Shown: positions 25,531 to 34,635 of the stretch, piece after piece | How the letters are laid out: each line of letters begins with the position of its first letter | Numbering within the stretch: the stretch's first letter is position 1 | Assembly (NCBI RefSeq): GCF_006542335.1 | Contig: NZ_CP032485.1 | Span: 2,277,001-2,341,000 of the forward strand | DNA: 64,000 nucleotides | Origin: Neokomagataea tanensis | GTDB taxonomy: Bacteria; Pseudomonadota; Alphaproteobacteria; Acetobacterales; Acetobacteraceae | Reading direction: 5' to 3' | Notes under the pieces: model-generated | What the model was told of the DNA's origin: nothing | Database searches by the model: none | What the model saw: only the letters and a program-made list of their open reading frames with translations | Made by a program: the position numbers and the translations under genes

Positions 25531-26129
25531 TATATGGATATGCACGAATAAGCACATCAGACCAAAAACTGGATATGCAAGTAGATGCACTGCAATCGGC
25601 TGGTGCTGTTGAAATTTACACAGATACAATAACGGGAACAGCTAAAAACCGCGAAGGATTGGATGAACTGCTGTCCATTCTCGTGGCTGGTGATGTGGTG
25701 CTGGTGTGGAAGCTGGATAGGCTTGGAAGGTCAGTCAGGAACCTGCTCGAATTGGCAGAAATACTAAAATCCAAAGGCGTCAGCGTTCGCTCCCTGCAAG
25801 ACGGCATAGACACATCAGGACCATTAGGTGGCTTTCTACTGACCATTCTGGGGGCCGTTGGTGAATTAGAACGTGAGACAATACGGGAACGTGTGCAAGC
25901 AGGAATGAGCGCAGGAAGACGCAGAGGAGAGCATCAGGGACGTAAACCCAAATTATCACGTCTGGCACGTCAGGACGTGGTGGATTCTGTTGCTAATGGC
26001 TCACCTGCAAAAGACTTGGCACGACGCTATGGCGTTAACGTTGCTACCATTTACAGAATTCTATCCGATGCTGTTCAGGGCATCGAACGTGGAGACAGAC
26101 TCACACGGAAACAGATGACAACTATCTGA
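25527..26129 (+). CDS. Serine recombinase (resolvase/invertase family), element B
   Basis: 200 aa with catalytic Ser9 (YARISTSDQ), KLDRLGRSVRN, an LTILGAVGELERE segment and a C-terminal helix-turn-helix ending in GVNVATIYRI, plus a short extra tail. It is more like the element A enzyme at 9353-9913 than the one at 6852-7388. It is the only serine recombinase in element B, so it is the natural candidate for any inversion between the 86-bp repeats or for resolution of circular multimers. Confidence 0.93.
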   Translation: MIYGYARISTSDQKLDMQVDALQSAGAVEIYTDTITGTAKNREGLDELLSILVAGDVVLVWKLDRLGRSVRNLLELAEILKSKGVSVRSLQDGIDTSGPLGGFLLTILGAVGELERETIRERVQAGMSAGRRRGEHQGRKPKLSRLARQDVVDSVANGSPAKDLARRYGVNVATIYRILSDAVQGIERGDRLTRKQMTTI

Positions 26130-26292
26130 GATTTGCAGGGTAGGGCGTTGAACCGCTTCGGAGGCAATCCACTATGGGTTGCCATCTCACAAAGATAGCT
26201 TGCATTCTCCAAAAGACTACTCCAAACTTCTTCTCCAACCCATAACTTTGAGAAGGAAAAAACTAATGTTTTCAAGGAGTTATCTAATGCAC
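26130..26292. other. Element B right end with candidate integrase arm sites
   Basis: Non-coding. TTCTCCAA occurs at 26205-26212 and 26231-26238 in the same orientation, plus a related ACTCCAAAC between them. The last 25 bases (ttttcaaggagtt-tctaat) match the flanks left of attL and attM. Confidence 0.45.
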
Positions 26293-26315
26293 TGGCGGAG
26301 AGAGTGGGATTCGAA
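26293..26315. repeat. attR: right direct repeat within tRNA-Ser
   Basis: The functional copy of the att core, covering the tRNA CCA end, acceptor strand and T arm. The two other copies are at 6638 and 18102. Confidence 0.9.
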
Positions 26316-26383
26316 CCCACGGTACGCTATTAACGTACACACGCTTTCCAAGCGTGCGCCTTAAGCCGCTCGGCCATCTCTCC
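26293..26383 (-). tRNA. tRNA-Ser(GGA), attachment gene of both elements
   Basis: A complete 91-base tRNA on the minus strand. The acceptor stem is GGAGAGA / TCTCTCC, anticodon loop CTTGGAAAG gives anticodon GGA, and there is a long variable arm (tacg ... cgta) as in class II tRNA-Ser. The T loop is GTTCGAATC and CCA is encoded at 26293-26295. Its last 23 bases form the att core, so the insertion keeps the tRNA intact. Confidence 0.96.
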
Positions 26384-26401
26384 TGTCGAGCGAGTTGCGT
26401 T

Positions 26402-27058
26402 CTAGCTGACGGTATTTTGCTTGGCAATAGTCTTTCGAACGTTTTTAACGAAATTCTCAATTTTCTGAAAAGACTTAACGCCTTTCACCTCTTCTACGCC
26501 CGACGACACATCTACTGCCAACGTTCCACTGGACAAGATAGCTTGCTCGACATTTTCGGGGCTTAGACCTCCAGCAAGCATCCAAGGTGATGGCGCTTCC
26601 CATTTTTTTGTTAAAGCCCAATCGAACTGACGCCCTAGCCCTCCTGGCATTGCATCGCCCGGGTTTTCTGCGGCCTCAATAACGAAACCATCACATATTT
26701 TCCGGGTCGGAAGGTCTTCTGTACGGCTGATACCGCGTGACTGCCAGACAGGGAGAGAAAATTTTTCTTTTATAGCTTTTGCTCTGTCATCAGGGGCATA
26801 CACTTGGAGGATATCCAAGCACATAACGTCGAGCACACGTTGAATATCATCGTCTGAAGGAGTGACAAACAAACCCACTCGCTCAGGCTTCAAAAGAGAG
26901 TTTCCAGCATAAAAAGAATTAATGCTGGATGCTTCAGATAGGGTCAAAAAACGAGGGGAGGGAGGGTAAAAAACAAACCCAAGCCATTCGACAGACTGCT
27001 CCGCGCAAAAGCGAATAGTCTCGGTGTCACGCACACCGCAAATTTTGATTTTTATCAC
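26402..27058 (-). CDS. trpF: Phosphoribosylanthranilate isomerase
   Basis: Isomerises N-(5'-phosphoribosyl)anthranilate in tryptophan synthesis. Start GTG at 27058, with GGAGGG seven or eight bases upstream, gives 218 aa and the expected VIKIKICGV N-terminus with catalytic Cys7. The frame is open further upstream into pyrF, but that part is not TrpF-like. Later motifs are WLGFVFYPPSPRF, LAGGLSPENV and the catalytic Asp in AVDVSSGVE. It follows pyrF by 23 bases on the same strand. The tRNA-Ser with the elements lies directly downstream. Confidence 0.95.
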   Translation of the reverse strand: MIKIKICGVRDTETIRFCAEQSVEWLGFVFYPPSPRFLTLSEASSINSFYAGNSLLKPERVGLFVTPSDDDIQRVLDVMCLDILQVYAPDDRAKAIKEKFSLPVWQSRGISRTEDLPTRKICDGFVIEAAENPGDAMPGGLGRQFDWALTKKWEAPSPWMLAGGLSPENVEQAILSSGTLAVDVSSGVEEVKGVKSFQKIENFVKNVRKTIAKQNTVS

Positions 27059-27081
27059 CCCAACCCTCCGTTGATAGGCGT

Positions 27082-27792
27082 TTATACGGCCTGTAGCTCT
27101 TCCTGAATGGCGCGCGCTGTTGCCGCTGGGTTTTCTGAGCGCGTAATTGGACGCCCAACGACAATCCAATCTGCGCCAGCTTTAGCTGCTTGGGCGGGGG
27201 TCATAATACGTTTCTGATCGTCGCTTGCGGCGCCAGCTGGTCGAATACCCGGAACAACCAGCGCAGGACCGCTCCCTAAATTTTGACGTAAAAGATCAAT
27301 TTCTTGCGGTGAGCAAACAAGTCCGTCGGCTCCGGCAGAGATAGCCATTTTCCCCAAACGAGACACCTGATCGCGCACAGTGCCGCTGACGCCCAATTCA
27401 TGCATCTCAGTTTCGTTCATGCTCGTCAGAACCGTAACCGCCAAAAGAATTGGCCGTTGGGCCGCATCAGGGTAGGCTTCCTCTAACGCCGCTTTTGCAC
27501 GCTCAATCATAGCGCGCCCGCCAGATGCATGGATCGTCAAAAGCTTGGGTTTAATGTCTCTAAGTGCGGATAAGCCGCCAGCGACGGTATTAGGAATGTC
27601 GTGTAGTTTTAGATCCAAAAACAAAGGGTGTTTTTGAGAAAATTCCCTAACGACGTCTAACCCGCAGGAATAGGTAAATTCTAGACCCAGCTTTAACGCA
27701 TCAACTGTTCCGGAAAGTTCTTGCGCCCAAAGCTCAGCCTGCTGAACAGACTGAGTATCTAAAGCCGCAATGAGGCGTGTTCTATGAGACAT
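27082..27792 (-). CDS. pyrF: Orotidine 5'-phosphate decarboxylase
   Basis: Last step of UMP synthesis. 236 aa, the usual bacterial length. The catalytic Asp60-x-Lys62-x2-Asp65 motif is visible in FLDLKLHDIPNT, and the phosphate-binding end in VPGIRPAGAASDDQKR and WIVVGRPITRS. It lies between lapA and trpF in a minus-strand operon. Confidence 0.97.
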   Translation of the reverse strand: MSHRTRLIAALDTQSVQQAELWAQELSGTVDALKLGLEFTYSCGLDVVREFSQKHPLFLDLKLHDIPNTVAGGLSALRDIKPKLLTIHASGGRAMIERAKAALEEAYPDAAQRPILLAVTVLTSMNETEMHELGVSGTVRDQVSRLGKMAISAGADGLVCSPQEIDLLRQNLGSGPALVVPGIRPAGAASDDQKRIMTPAQAAKAGADWIVVGRPITRSENPAATARAIQEELQAV

Positions 27793-27802
27793 ATTTTTAA
27801 AA

Positions 27803-28123
27803 TTAACCTTTATCCGACGCGGAAACAGCCGTCGTTGGCGTTTGCTGCAAACGATCCAACCTTTGGTGCAAATCTATAAGCTGGCTTTCAAGGGAACGAA
27901 CCTGCTGCTCCGACCGTCTCGCGCGTGAGCGCTGGCGAAACTCGCCGATCCAGCCAACAACAAATCCAATGATAGCGCCGATAAGACCTACACCCAGCGC
28001 TAGAGTACCAATGGCAAGTTTCCAGCCCAAAAAGAAGAACCAGATATCCTGTTCCATTGGATTGCTCAATGCAAACACCACGAGAGGCGCGAGAAAGACG
28101 ACAAGTAGAAGAACTCTAAGCAT
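27803..28123 (-). CDS. LapA-domain inner membrane protein
   Basis: 106 aa. Two membrane segments (about 2-20 and 38-60) separated by a short loop with the FFLGWKLAIGTLALGVGL pattern typical of the LapA (DUF1049) family, then a cytoplasmic coiled coil (about 65-95) and a Ser/Thr-rich tail. In many proteobacteria the family links to LPS assembly control. It starts the operon lapA-pyrF-trpF. Confidence 0.85.
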   Translation of the reverse strand: MLRVLLLVVFLAPLVVFALSNPMEQDIWFFFLGWKLAIGTLALGVGLIGAIIGFVVGWIGEFRQRSRARRSEQQVRSLESQLIDLHQRLDRLQQTPTTAVSASDKG

Positions 28124-28462
28124 GCGATGGTCCTATCCTGCGAATGGATCAAAGGGCAACCAGAATGTATCTTTTCATGCAAAGCTGCACGTACGGACTT
28201 AAAGCATAAACGCTTCATGCGTTTCGCAGAAGAACATACGTCCTAATGAAAAACTTTTTGCATCAAAAGCAACATAACCCCTGATTATTCGTATTCTCAT
28301 GAAATGGTGTGGCAATTTGTTTTAACCTAGTGGAAGGTGTGACTAGTCAAAACATCCGCTTCGTGAGAAGGAATAAGTAAGAGGACCTGACTTTTAAGGT
28401 GTTTCTTCTGCGCAAAGAGTAGCGCCATATTTTTTAAGCAGTGCAAAGGTAGAGCTTTAAAT
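28124..28462. promoter_or_regulatory. Divergent intergenic region between lapA and secB
   Basis: No gene seen. It should hold promoters for both directions. A small perfect palindrome, AAACGC-ttcat-GCGTTT, is at 28208-28224. No clear sigma-70 pair stands out. Confidence 0.4.
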
Positions 28463-28972
28463 ATGAACGATCACGCATACAGCGATACATTATCCGGCGC
28501 TCAGCAGGGGCCTGCTACAGCATCTAAAAAAGCAACCCTCGTAATCGGAACGCAATACCTTCAGCGCTTGAACATAGAAATTCAAAACACGCCACTTGTT
28601 TTCCAAGACTTGCCGCCTCAGCTGCATCTCGGCCTCATTGTAGACGTAACCGCCAGACAGGTAGCCGACGCACAAAATGGTTTCGAGGTCAGCCTCGTTA
28701 TCCGTGCGCAAGGGATGAAAAGCGCACCTAGTGAGAGCGTACCTAACCCTGAAGTCGTGTATGACATCTCAATGTCCTACGCGGGGCTATTTGGTTTTAA
28801 CGCTTCTGTCGAACGCGCACAAGCTGAAGAAGCGCTGCTCGTAGATGCGCCTCATCACTTGTTCCCAGCTGCACGCAGCATGCTTCTGAACACAATTAGG
28901 GAAGCCGGCTTCCCAACAATTAACTTGCAGCCAATCGATTTCGACGTTCTTTGGAAATCACGCCGATCCTAA
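28463..28972 (+). CDS. secB: Protein-export chaperone SecB
   Basis: 169 aa cytoplasmic chaperone that keeps preproteins unfolded and hands them to SecA. The family pattern is visible: QYLQRLNIEIQNTP, VVYDISMSYAGLFGFN, HHLFPAARSML and the ending GFPTINLQPIDFDVLW. Length is normal for SecB. It stands alone, divergent from lapA. Confidence 0.93.
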   Translation: MNDHAYSDTLSGAQQGPATASKKATLVIGTQYLQRLNIEIQNTPLVFQDLPPQLHLGLIVDVTARQVADAQNGFEVSLVIRAQGMKSAPSESVPNPEVVYDISMSYAGLFGFNASVERAQAEEALLVDAPHHLFPAARSMLLNTIREAGFPTINLQPIDFDVLWKSRRS

Positions 28973-29026
28973 AGTAAAATTTTAGTATTTTCTGCTTAAT
29001 CTACGAACACGCAGGGTGCCGCCAAA

Positions 29027-29887
29027 ATGAGCCTTAGGGATTACATCCTTTCTTCCCCAGCTTTCTCACGCAAGCGTGCACCCGTGTGGGGAAAGTTTGA
29101 TCCTGCGTGGTATGCAGCTCAATACAAAGAGCAAATCACCGAAAGTGGATTGCCTGAAACGGACTTTAACGACCAGTCGTTGGAGGAGCATTGGCTAAAT
29201 CACGGTGCCAAAATGGCACTCTCACCAAATGCTCTTTTTGATGAAAAATGGTACCTAAAAGAAAATCCCGATGTCCGTGAAGGGGTGCAGCTTGGCATTT
29301 TCGACTGTGGGTTTTTACACTACTGCGAAAGTGGCTTTTTAAGCAGAAGCCCGCATTGGCTTTTCTCTGAGAAAGAATATTTTTTACATAATCCCGACAT
29401 CAGCCCCCATATCCTCAAGGAACAGGGCTTTTGCAATGGCTACGATCACTACCTTGCCGTAGGGGACCGGGAAGAGCGCACTCCGCATCTATTTTTCAAC
29501 CCTTCAGTTTTCAGGGCTGCCAGCCTTCCAAAAGGGCATAAATTTGATTTTGACCGAAGTGCATTCAGCCAGTTCATCGAAAATGAAACAGCAGGGATGC
29601 GACGTAGCTCGTGGTATTTTGATGCCTCATGGTACGTAAAACACTACGCAGAAGTCGCTACTGCGCTGGACAATAAACTCTTTAACAATCCACTGCACCA
29701 CTACCTTACCAACGGCGATCCAACTGCCTTCAACCCCAATCCATGGTTTAGTGAAGACGACTATGCTCGTCGCTATTCTGATGTTGCTGGCATCGTAAAG
29801 GGGGGGGATTTAGAAATACTTTTGAGCACTTCGTCCGGTTTGGTGCACGCGAGATGCGTGTCCCAAAAGACGGGGTCGACCTTGTAG
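29027..29887 (+). CDS. 5' part of a frameshifted glycosyltransferase (repeat domain)
   Basis: 286 aa as read. It contains about five repeats of the type FDEKWYLKENPDV ... HYLTNGD, a module known at the N-terminus of large glycosyltransferases of acetic acid bacteria. After the G run at 29800-29807 the frame leaves this pattern and ends in an unrelated 28-residue tail. The frame used by the next coding part continues the repeat perfectly (GFRNTFEHFVRFGARE). One extra G, or two fewer, would join both into a single protein of about 1065 aa. Confidence 0.85.
   Translation: MSLRDYILSSPAFSRKRAPVWGKFDPAWYAAQYKEQITESGLPETDFNDQSLEEHWLNHGAKMALSPNALFDEKWYLKENPDVREGVQLGIFDCGFLHYCESGFLSRSPHWLFSEKEYFLHNPDISPHILKEQGFCNGYDHYLAVGDREERTPHLFFNPSVFRAASLPKGHKFDFDRSAFSQFIENETAGMRRSSWYFDASWYVKHYAEVATALDNKLFNNPLHHYLTNGDPTAFNPNPWFSEDDYARRYSDVAGIVKGGDLEILLSTSSGLVHARCVSQKTGSTL
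29800..29807 (+). repeat. G8 homopolymer at the frameshift point
   Basis: A run of eight G follows GTAAA. Nine G would restore the frame. Such tracts mutate by slipped-strand pairing and are classic contingency sites, but they are also common sequencing-error sites. Confidence 0.8.
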
Positions 29888-32223
29888 CGTTTTCACACGA
29901 GCCGGGCGTTCAAAGACGAATGCGCATGAGCGGCGCCCGCGACATTTTTGCCTTATGGATACAGAGCCAAGATGCCCCAAGTGTTGCCCCTGTAACAAGT
30001 TCAGCGACAGCACAGCAATACCAGCACCTCGGTTTGCGCCGCCCAGAGACACTTATTCCATCAATTGTACGATCACCCCTTACATTCAAACCCGGCCCTA
30101 AACCCTCTTTGAGCGCTGTCATTTCTGCATGCAATCAATTCAGGGAAGTACTGTCGACACTCACTGCACTGCACGCAAACACCAACGGAGCGATCGAAGT
30201 CATACTCGTCGATGGTGGCTCCATTGATGAGACTGCCAATATTCACCGCTTGGTACATGGCATTACAGTCTTAAAGCGCCCCCCTTCTGAAACGGCCTTC
30301 CAGAGGCTTCATCACGGGGTGGCCCTCTCTTCAGCGCCAGTCATTATACTGGCTCCGCCCGGATCAGAGCTTTTCCCGGCAGCGTTAAAGGGCATGGCAC
30401 CACTTTTCCGTTCACCGGACGTATGGGTCGCGGGGGGACAATCCCTTGGATATGATGCTTCCATTCTCGAAGCTGGCACCATTATCTGGCGAGATGGCTC
30501 TTTTCTTCCATATGGTAGAGGCCTGCGCGCAAACGAACCTACGGTGGCATTCCGCCGATACGTGGATGCCATTACGGTCGGACCTTTGCTGTGTCGGCGT
30601 TCAAAGTTTTTAGAACACGCGCAAGCTGATGCTCCAATCGTAGGGTACAATGCGCACATCCTATCGATGTGCCTCGCAATGCGCCAAGCAGGCGGTCGCA
30701 TTATCTATGACCCTGCTTTTTTGAGCCGTAACCCCGCACCACAAAGCATCACCACCGAGTTCGCTAATCGTAATCGGACGTGGCTCCGCCGCCGTTACGC
30801 TCCGCTGCTGTCTCGCTCTCCTATTGCGGGAAAATCCCCTGAGCGCGCGCGCTTAGCCAGCGGCACGCCTACCGTCCTTTTCATTTGCGACCGCATTCCA
30901 AGGCCAGAGCTTGGCACACCTTATTTGCGCTACTTCGATACAATTTCTGCCCTTAATGCTTCGGGTCATCACGTCGTGCTTTACCCACTATTTGGGGATG
31001 TGCCGGACCTCGTAGCGCGCGCGCTTAATTTCCCTCCAGAGGTGGAAATTATGGAGGACATGGACCTCTCAGAACTCGGCTCTTTCATAGCATCTCGCGC
31101 AGGCTCATTCGATTACATATGGATCAACCGTAGTCCCGTGCTTCACCGTGTATCTCATATCTTAATTGAGCACGCTCAGGCTCTGCCAGAGCTCGGTTTT
31201 ATTTTTGATCTCAATGGTAGCGGTGCTGCAGAATCGTATATGCGCAGGCGCGTTGGAGCCGTTGATGACCGAAGCGCAAAACTAGACGACTTGGAACGTG
31301 AGGTAGATGCCACATGGCATTGCCAAACGCTCGTCGCAAGCACTCCGGAAGAGGCAGAAGACCTACGTCAGCTTGGTTATGGCAATATCGTTGTTCTGCC
31401 CAATCACGCACCACCAACCCCTCAAACTTACCCAGATTTCCACAATCGTTCCGGCCTCCTTTTCCTGCTGCCAATCCATTCAACGGGCGACGCTGTACAT
31501 GACGGCCTAAACTGGTTCATGCACGACGTTCTGCCAATTTTAGACCGCGCGCTACCTAAAGAGGCAACAATTCTGCTCGCTGGCCACCGAGGCGAGATGG
31601 TCGACCTGACCGAGTATACCCGCCTGAGCCGTGTTGAAGGTTTGCCCGACCTCGCAGATCGTAGCGCTCTTTTACGTTCTCGCCGCTTACTTATTGATCC
31701 AACTCGCGTCTCCAGCATTGCATCGCACGAAGTACTGGACGCTGCCGCTAACGGCCTACCGGCAGTGTTGACGGAACCTGTTTTACAACAAATGCAATGG
31801 CAGGACGGTGTTGAAGCATGTTCAGGAGGGTTTTGTGACCCTCAACGCTTTGCTGACGGCGTTATCGCACTTTATCAAAACGAAGAACTCTGGACCGCTT
31901 ACGCCAAACGCGCCTTTCAAGCAGTGCACACCCCAACTGTTCATGAACAGTATGCAGCCAAAATTTCGGAAATTATGGAAATGGCTTCTGGCAGGGGCCC
32001 CATACCAATTCCGGCTATGCCACCACGGCTGATTAGCAAATCCTCTCAATCTGTTATATTCAAACCAGCACCGCTGCGTCTTCAACCCAACCAAACGGCC
32101 AGCACGAGCGCACCTGAAAGCACATCGCATGACCATGACGATGAGCGAGAAGATGATGAAACATCTCTAGAGGGCGCGTTCGCACCCCGTCTTGGCATTT
32201 CTATTCCTGATCAGGACCGCTAA
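29854..32223 (+). CDS. 3' part of the glycosyltransferase (two catalytic domains)
   Basis: Read as 789 aa, but the ATG at 29854 is internal; the true start is probably 29027 through the frameshift. A GT2 nucleotide-sugar domain begins near residue 85 (LSAVISACNQF ... VEVILVDGGSIDETAN-like pattern). A second GT domain of the GT-B type follows from about residue 340 (VLFICDRIPRPELGTPYLRYF) to about 690. The tail is acidic, with clustered Asp and Glu. It likely makes a surface polysaccharide or modifies a protein. The M20 peptidase gene starts two bases after its stop. Confidence 0.85.
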   Translation: MRVPKDGVDLVAFSHEPGVQRRMRMSGARDIFALWIQSQDAPSVAPVTSSATAQQYQHLGLRRPETLIPSIVRSPLTFKPGPKPSLSAVISACNQFREVLSTLTALHANTNGAIEVILVDGGSIDETANIHRLVHGITVLKRPPSETAFQRLHHGVALSSAPVIILAPPGSELFPAALKGMAPLFRSPDVWVAGGQSLGYDASILEAGTIIWRDGSFLPYGRGLRANEPTVAFRRYVDAITVGPLLCRRSKFLEHAQADAPIVGYNAHILSMCLAMRQAGGRIIYDPAFLSRNPAPQSITTEFANRNRTWLRRRYAPLLSRSPIAGKSPERARLASGTPTVLFICDRIPRPELGTPYLRYFDTISALNASGHHVVLYPLFGDVPDLVARALNFPPEVEIMEDMDLSELGSFIASRAGSFDYIWINRSPVLHRVSHILIEHAQALPELGFIFDLNGSGAAESYMRRRVGAVDDRSAKLDDLEREVDATWHCQTLVASTPEEAEDLRQLGYGNIVVLPNHAPPTPQTYPDFHNRSGLLFLLPIHSTGDAVHDGLNWFMHDVLPILDRALPKEATILLAGHRGEMVDLTEYTRLSRVEGLPDLADRSALLRSRRLLIDPTRVSSIASHEVLDAAANGLPAVLTEPVLQQMQWQDGVEACSGGFCDPQRFADGVIALYQNEELWTAYAKRAFQAVHTPTVHEQYAAKISEIMEMASGRGPIPIPAMPPRLISKSSQSVIFKPAPLRLQPNQTASTSAPESTSHDHDDEREDDETSLEGAFAPRLGISIPDQDR

Positions 32224-32224
32224 C

Positions 32225-33637
32225 ATGTCGTCTTCCGCACTGCTCTCTTCTGTTCTGGATCGCATTGATCAAACACAAGAACAAGCTATTGAGCGTCTGT
32301 GCGCTTTACTGCGTATTCCCAGTATTTCTACCCAACCTACGCACGCACAAGATTGTCGCGCTGCCGCAGAATGGTTGAAAAACACACTGACAGATCTCGG
32401 CATGAATGCCGCGCTACACGATGTAAAATGGGCTGGCCCTGGCCACCCTATGGTTGTCGGCCATGCACCAAAACAGCCGAATAAACCGCACGTTTTATTC
32501 TACGGCCATTACGACGTCCAGCCGACAGACCCTGAGCATTTGTGGACAGCACCTGCGTTTGAGCCACGCATTGTAGAAGAACCATCCGGCCGTAAAGTCC
32601 TCGTCGCTCGCGGGGCGAGCGACGACAAAGGGCAAGTCATGACGTTCCTTGAGGCCTGCCGCGCATGGAAAGAAATCCATGGGGAATTACCCATAACAAT
32701 CAGCGTCCTGCTCGAAGGTGAAGAAGAATGCGGCGGCGCCAATCTTCTTCCTTTCCTCAAAGAAAATGCTGAATCGCTCAAAGCAGACGTCGTGCTGGTA
32801 TGTGACACAGCCATGGCCGACCGAAAAACTCCGGGCATTACAACGTCCCTCCGTGGCTTGATGGCAGAAGAAGTCCGTATCAAATGTGCAAGTCACGACT
32901 TGCATTCCGGTATCTATGGCAACGCGGCCGCTAACCCAATTGCCGTGTTGTGCAAAGTTCTTGCTGAACTCAGAGCTGAAGATGGCAGCGTTACTCTTCC
33001 CGGCTTTTATGATGGGGTAGCAGACCCATCAGACGACGTGCGCGCACGGTGGAAGCAACTATTCCCCAACGATGCTTCTCTCTTGGAAGAAGCTGGACTG
33101 TCTGTTTCCGCCGGTGAAAAAAAATACACCGCCGTAGAACAAACATGGTGCAGGCCTAGCTGCGAAATTAATGGTATTTCTGGCGGATATGAGGGAGAAG
33201 GCTTCAAAACTGTACTGCCGTCAGTCGCCATGGCAAAAGTTTCTTTCCGCCTAGTACCGGGTCAGGACCCAGAGCGCTTGAGAGCTGTTTTTAGAGATTT
33301 CGTAAAAGCGCGCTTACCGGAAGATGCTTCGGTCACTTTCACTTCCCATGGTGGATCGACAGGTTTCGCAGTTTCGGAAACAAGCCCGTTCCTAAAGCCT
33401 GCGCTTGAAGCACTTACTGACGAATGGAACGTACCAGCAGCCACAGTCGGCTCAGGGGGCTCTATCCCGGTAGCTGGGGAAGTCCACGAGGCACTGGGCT
33501 TGGACACGTTACTCATCGGTTTTGCACAGTCTGATGACCGCATCCATTCTCCAAATGAACAATATGGCCTCGACTCATTCCATAAAGGCACACGTTCTTG
33601 GGCACGTGTTCTGGCACGCTTTGCTGATTTAGCATGA
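32225..33637 (+). CDS. M20 family metallopeptidase (dipeptidase)
   Basis: Cytoplasmic zinc peptidase of 470 aa from ATG 32225. The upstream in-frame start at 32192 lies inside the preceding gene and gives an unlikely N-terminus. Metal-site motifs are [17 protein letters not shown] and [10 protein letters not shown] dimerisation lid domain follows and [11 protein letters not shown] lies near the C-terminus. These match the CNDP-like dipeptidase branch. It overlaps pdxA by four bases, so the three genes probably share a transcript. Confidence 0.93.
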   Translation: MSSSALLSSVLDRIDQTQEQAIERLCALLRIPSISTQPTHAQDCRAAAEWLKNTLTDLGMNAALHDVKWAGPGHPMVVGHAPKQPNKPHVLFYGHYDVQPTDPEHLWTAPAFEPRIVEEPSGRKVLVARGASDDKGQVMTFLEACRAWKEIHGELPITISVLLEGEEECGGANLLPFLKENAESLKADVVLVCDTAMADRKTPGITTSLRGLMAEEVRIKCASHDLHSGIYGNAAANPIAVLCKVLAELRAEDGSVTLPGFYDGVADPSDDVRARWKQLFPNDASLLEEAGLSVSAGEKKYTAVEQTWCRPSCEINGISGGYEGEGFKTVLPSVAMAKVSFRLVPGQDPERLRAVFRDFVKARLPEDASVTFTSHGGSTGFAVSETSPFLKPALEALTDEWNVPAATVGSGGSIPVAGEVHEALGLDTLLIGFAQSDDRIHSPNEQYGLDSFHKGTRSWARVLARFADLA

Positions 33638-34635
33638 CGAAAGCACCCCTCGCTCTCACGCTAGGTGATCCGGCAGGGATTGGCCCGGAGTTGACTGTGT
33701 CAGCTTGGGAGATCCTGAAGAACACGGAACACTGCTTTTTCTGGTTAGGTGATCCAACCCTTTTGGATGGGGTCATCCCAACGCAGCTTATCTCTGCACC
33801 AGAAGAGGCTGCGGGCGTTTTTGCTACCGCATTGCCTGTTTTGCCCATTTATTGCCCTGTCACAATCGTGCCGGGGCAACCCACCCCCAGCAATGCACCT
33901 GCGGTTATTGAAAGTATTCGGAAGGCAGTAGAACTTGCCCTGACTGGCTCCGCCTCAGGTGTTGTTACTAATCCCATCGCAAAGCATATTTTAGCTGAAA
34001 GCGGCTTTCCACACCCCGGCCACACCGAGTTTCTGGCACAACTTTGCTCGGTTTCCGGGCAGGAAATTATGATGCTCGCCTCGCCAGAATTGCGGGTAGT
34101 GCCTGTAAGCATTCATGTTTCATTGCAAAACGCTATTCATAGCCTGACGGCTGAACGCATCATCACTGTCACGCGCATTGCAAACAAAGCCCTCACTCAA
34201 GATTTCGGTTTAAAAAACCCGAAACTCGCCATCGCGGGGTTAAATCCCCACGCAGGGGAATCCGGCCTGATGGGTCATGAGGAACATTCAATTATTATCC
34301 CCGCCATCAACGCCCTTAAAGAAGAGGGCATAGACGCTCAGGGGCCCTATCCTCCGGATACTATGTTTGCTGCACATGCACGCACACAATACGATGCAGC
34401 AATTTGTATGTACCACGATCAGGGGCTCATTCCGCTGAAAACGCTGGATATGACTCAAGGCGTTAATATTACGCTCGGGTTGCCAATTGTGCGAACATCG
34501 CCAGATCATGGAACCGCATTCGATATTGCGCAGCCCCTCAGCGCCCCCTCAAAAAAAGCAGATGCGCGTAGCCTTGTCGCTGCAATTCGTACAGCCTCGA
34601 AAATGGCCCATAATAGGAAAGAGAAGGCTCTATGA
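33634..34635 (+). CDS. pdxA: 4-hydroxythreonine-4-phosphate dehydrogenase
   Basis: NAD-dependent enzyme of the DXP-dependent pyridoxal phosphate route. 333 aa. Motifs are [13 protein letters not shown] at the N-terminus, the metal ligand His in [23 protein letters not shown], and [15 protein letters not shown] near the C-terminus. It overlaps pdxJ by four bases; PdxA makes the substrate for PdxJ, so coupling fits. Confidence 0.97.
   Translation: MTKAPLALTLGDPAGIGPELTVSAWEILKNTEHCFFWLGDPTLLDGVIPTQLISAPEEAAGVFATALPVLPIYCPVTIVPGQPTPSNAPAVIESIRKAVELALTGSASGVVTNPIAKHILAESGFPHPGHTEFLAQLCSVSGQEIMMLASPELRVVPVSIHVSLQNAIHSLTAERIITVTRIANKALTQDFGLKNPKLAIAGLNPHAGESGLMGHEEHSIIIPAINALKEEGIDAQGPYPPDTMFAAHARTQYDAAICMYHDQGLIPLKTLDMTQGVNITLGLPIVRTSPDHGTAFDIAQPLSAPSKKADARSLVAAIRTASKMAHNRKEKAL

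Larger units (their letters stand above)
18102..26315. mobile_element. Element B: AT-rich integrative mobilizable element in tRNA-Ser
   Basis: Bounded by direct repeats at 18102-18124 and 26293-26315. The plus-strand backbone is integrase, HUH replication initiator, MobC, relaxase, small protein, serine recombinase: the same set as element A but in opposite orientation. By eye it is far more AT-rich than element A and the chromosome, which points to a different recent host. It lacks type IV secretion genes. Extra genes are at 19929-20615 and 22345-22614 (minus strand). Confidence 0.85.

Noticed and set aside
6638..26315. Self-transmissible ICE
   Set aside because: No VirB, VirD4 or other mating-pair or coupling genes are present in either element.
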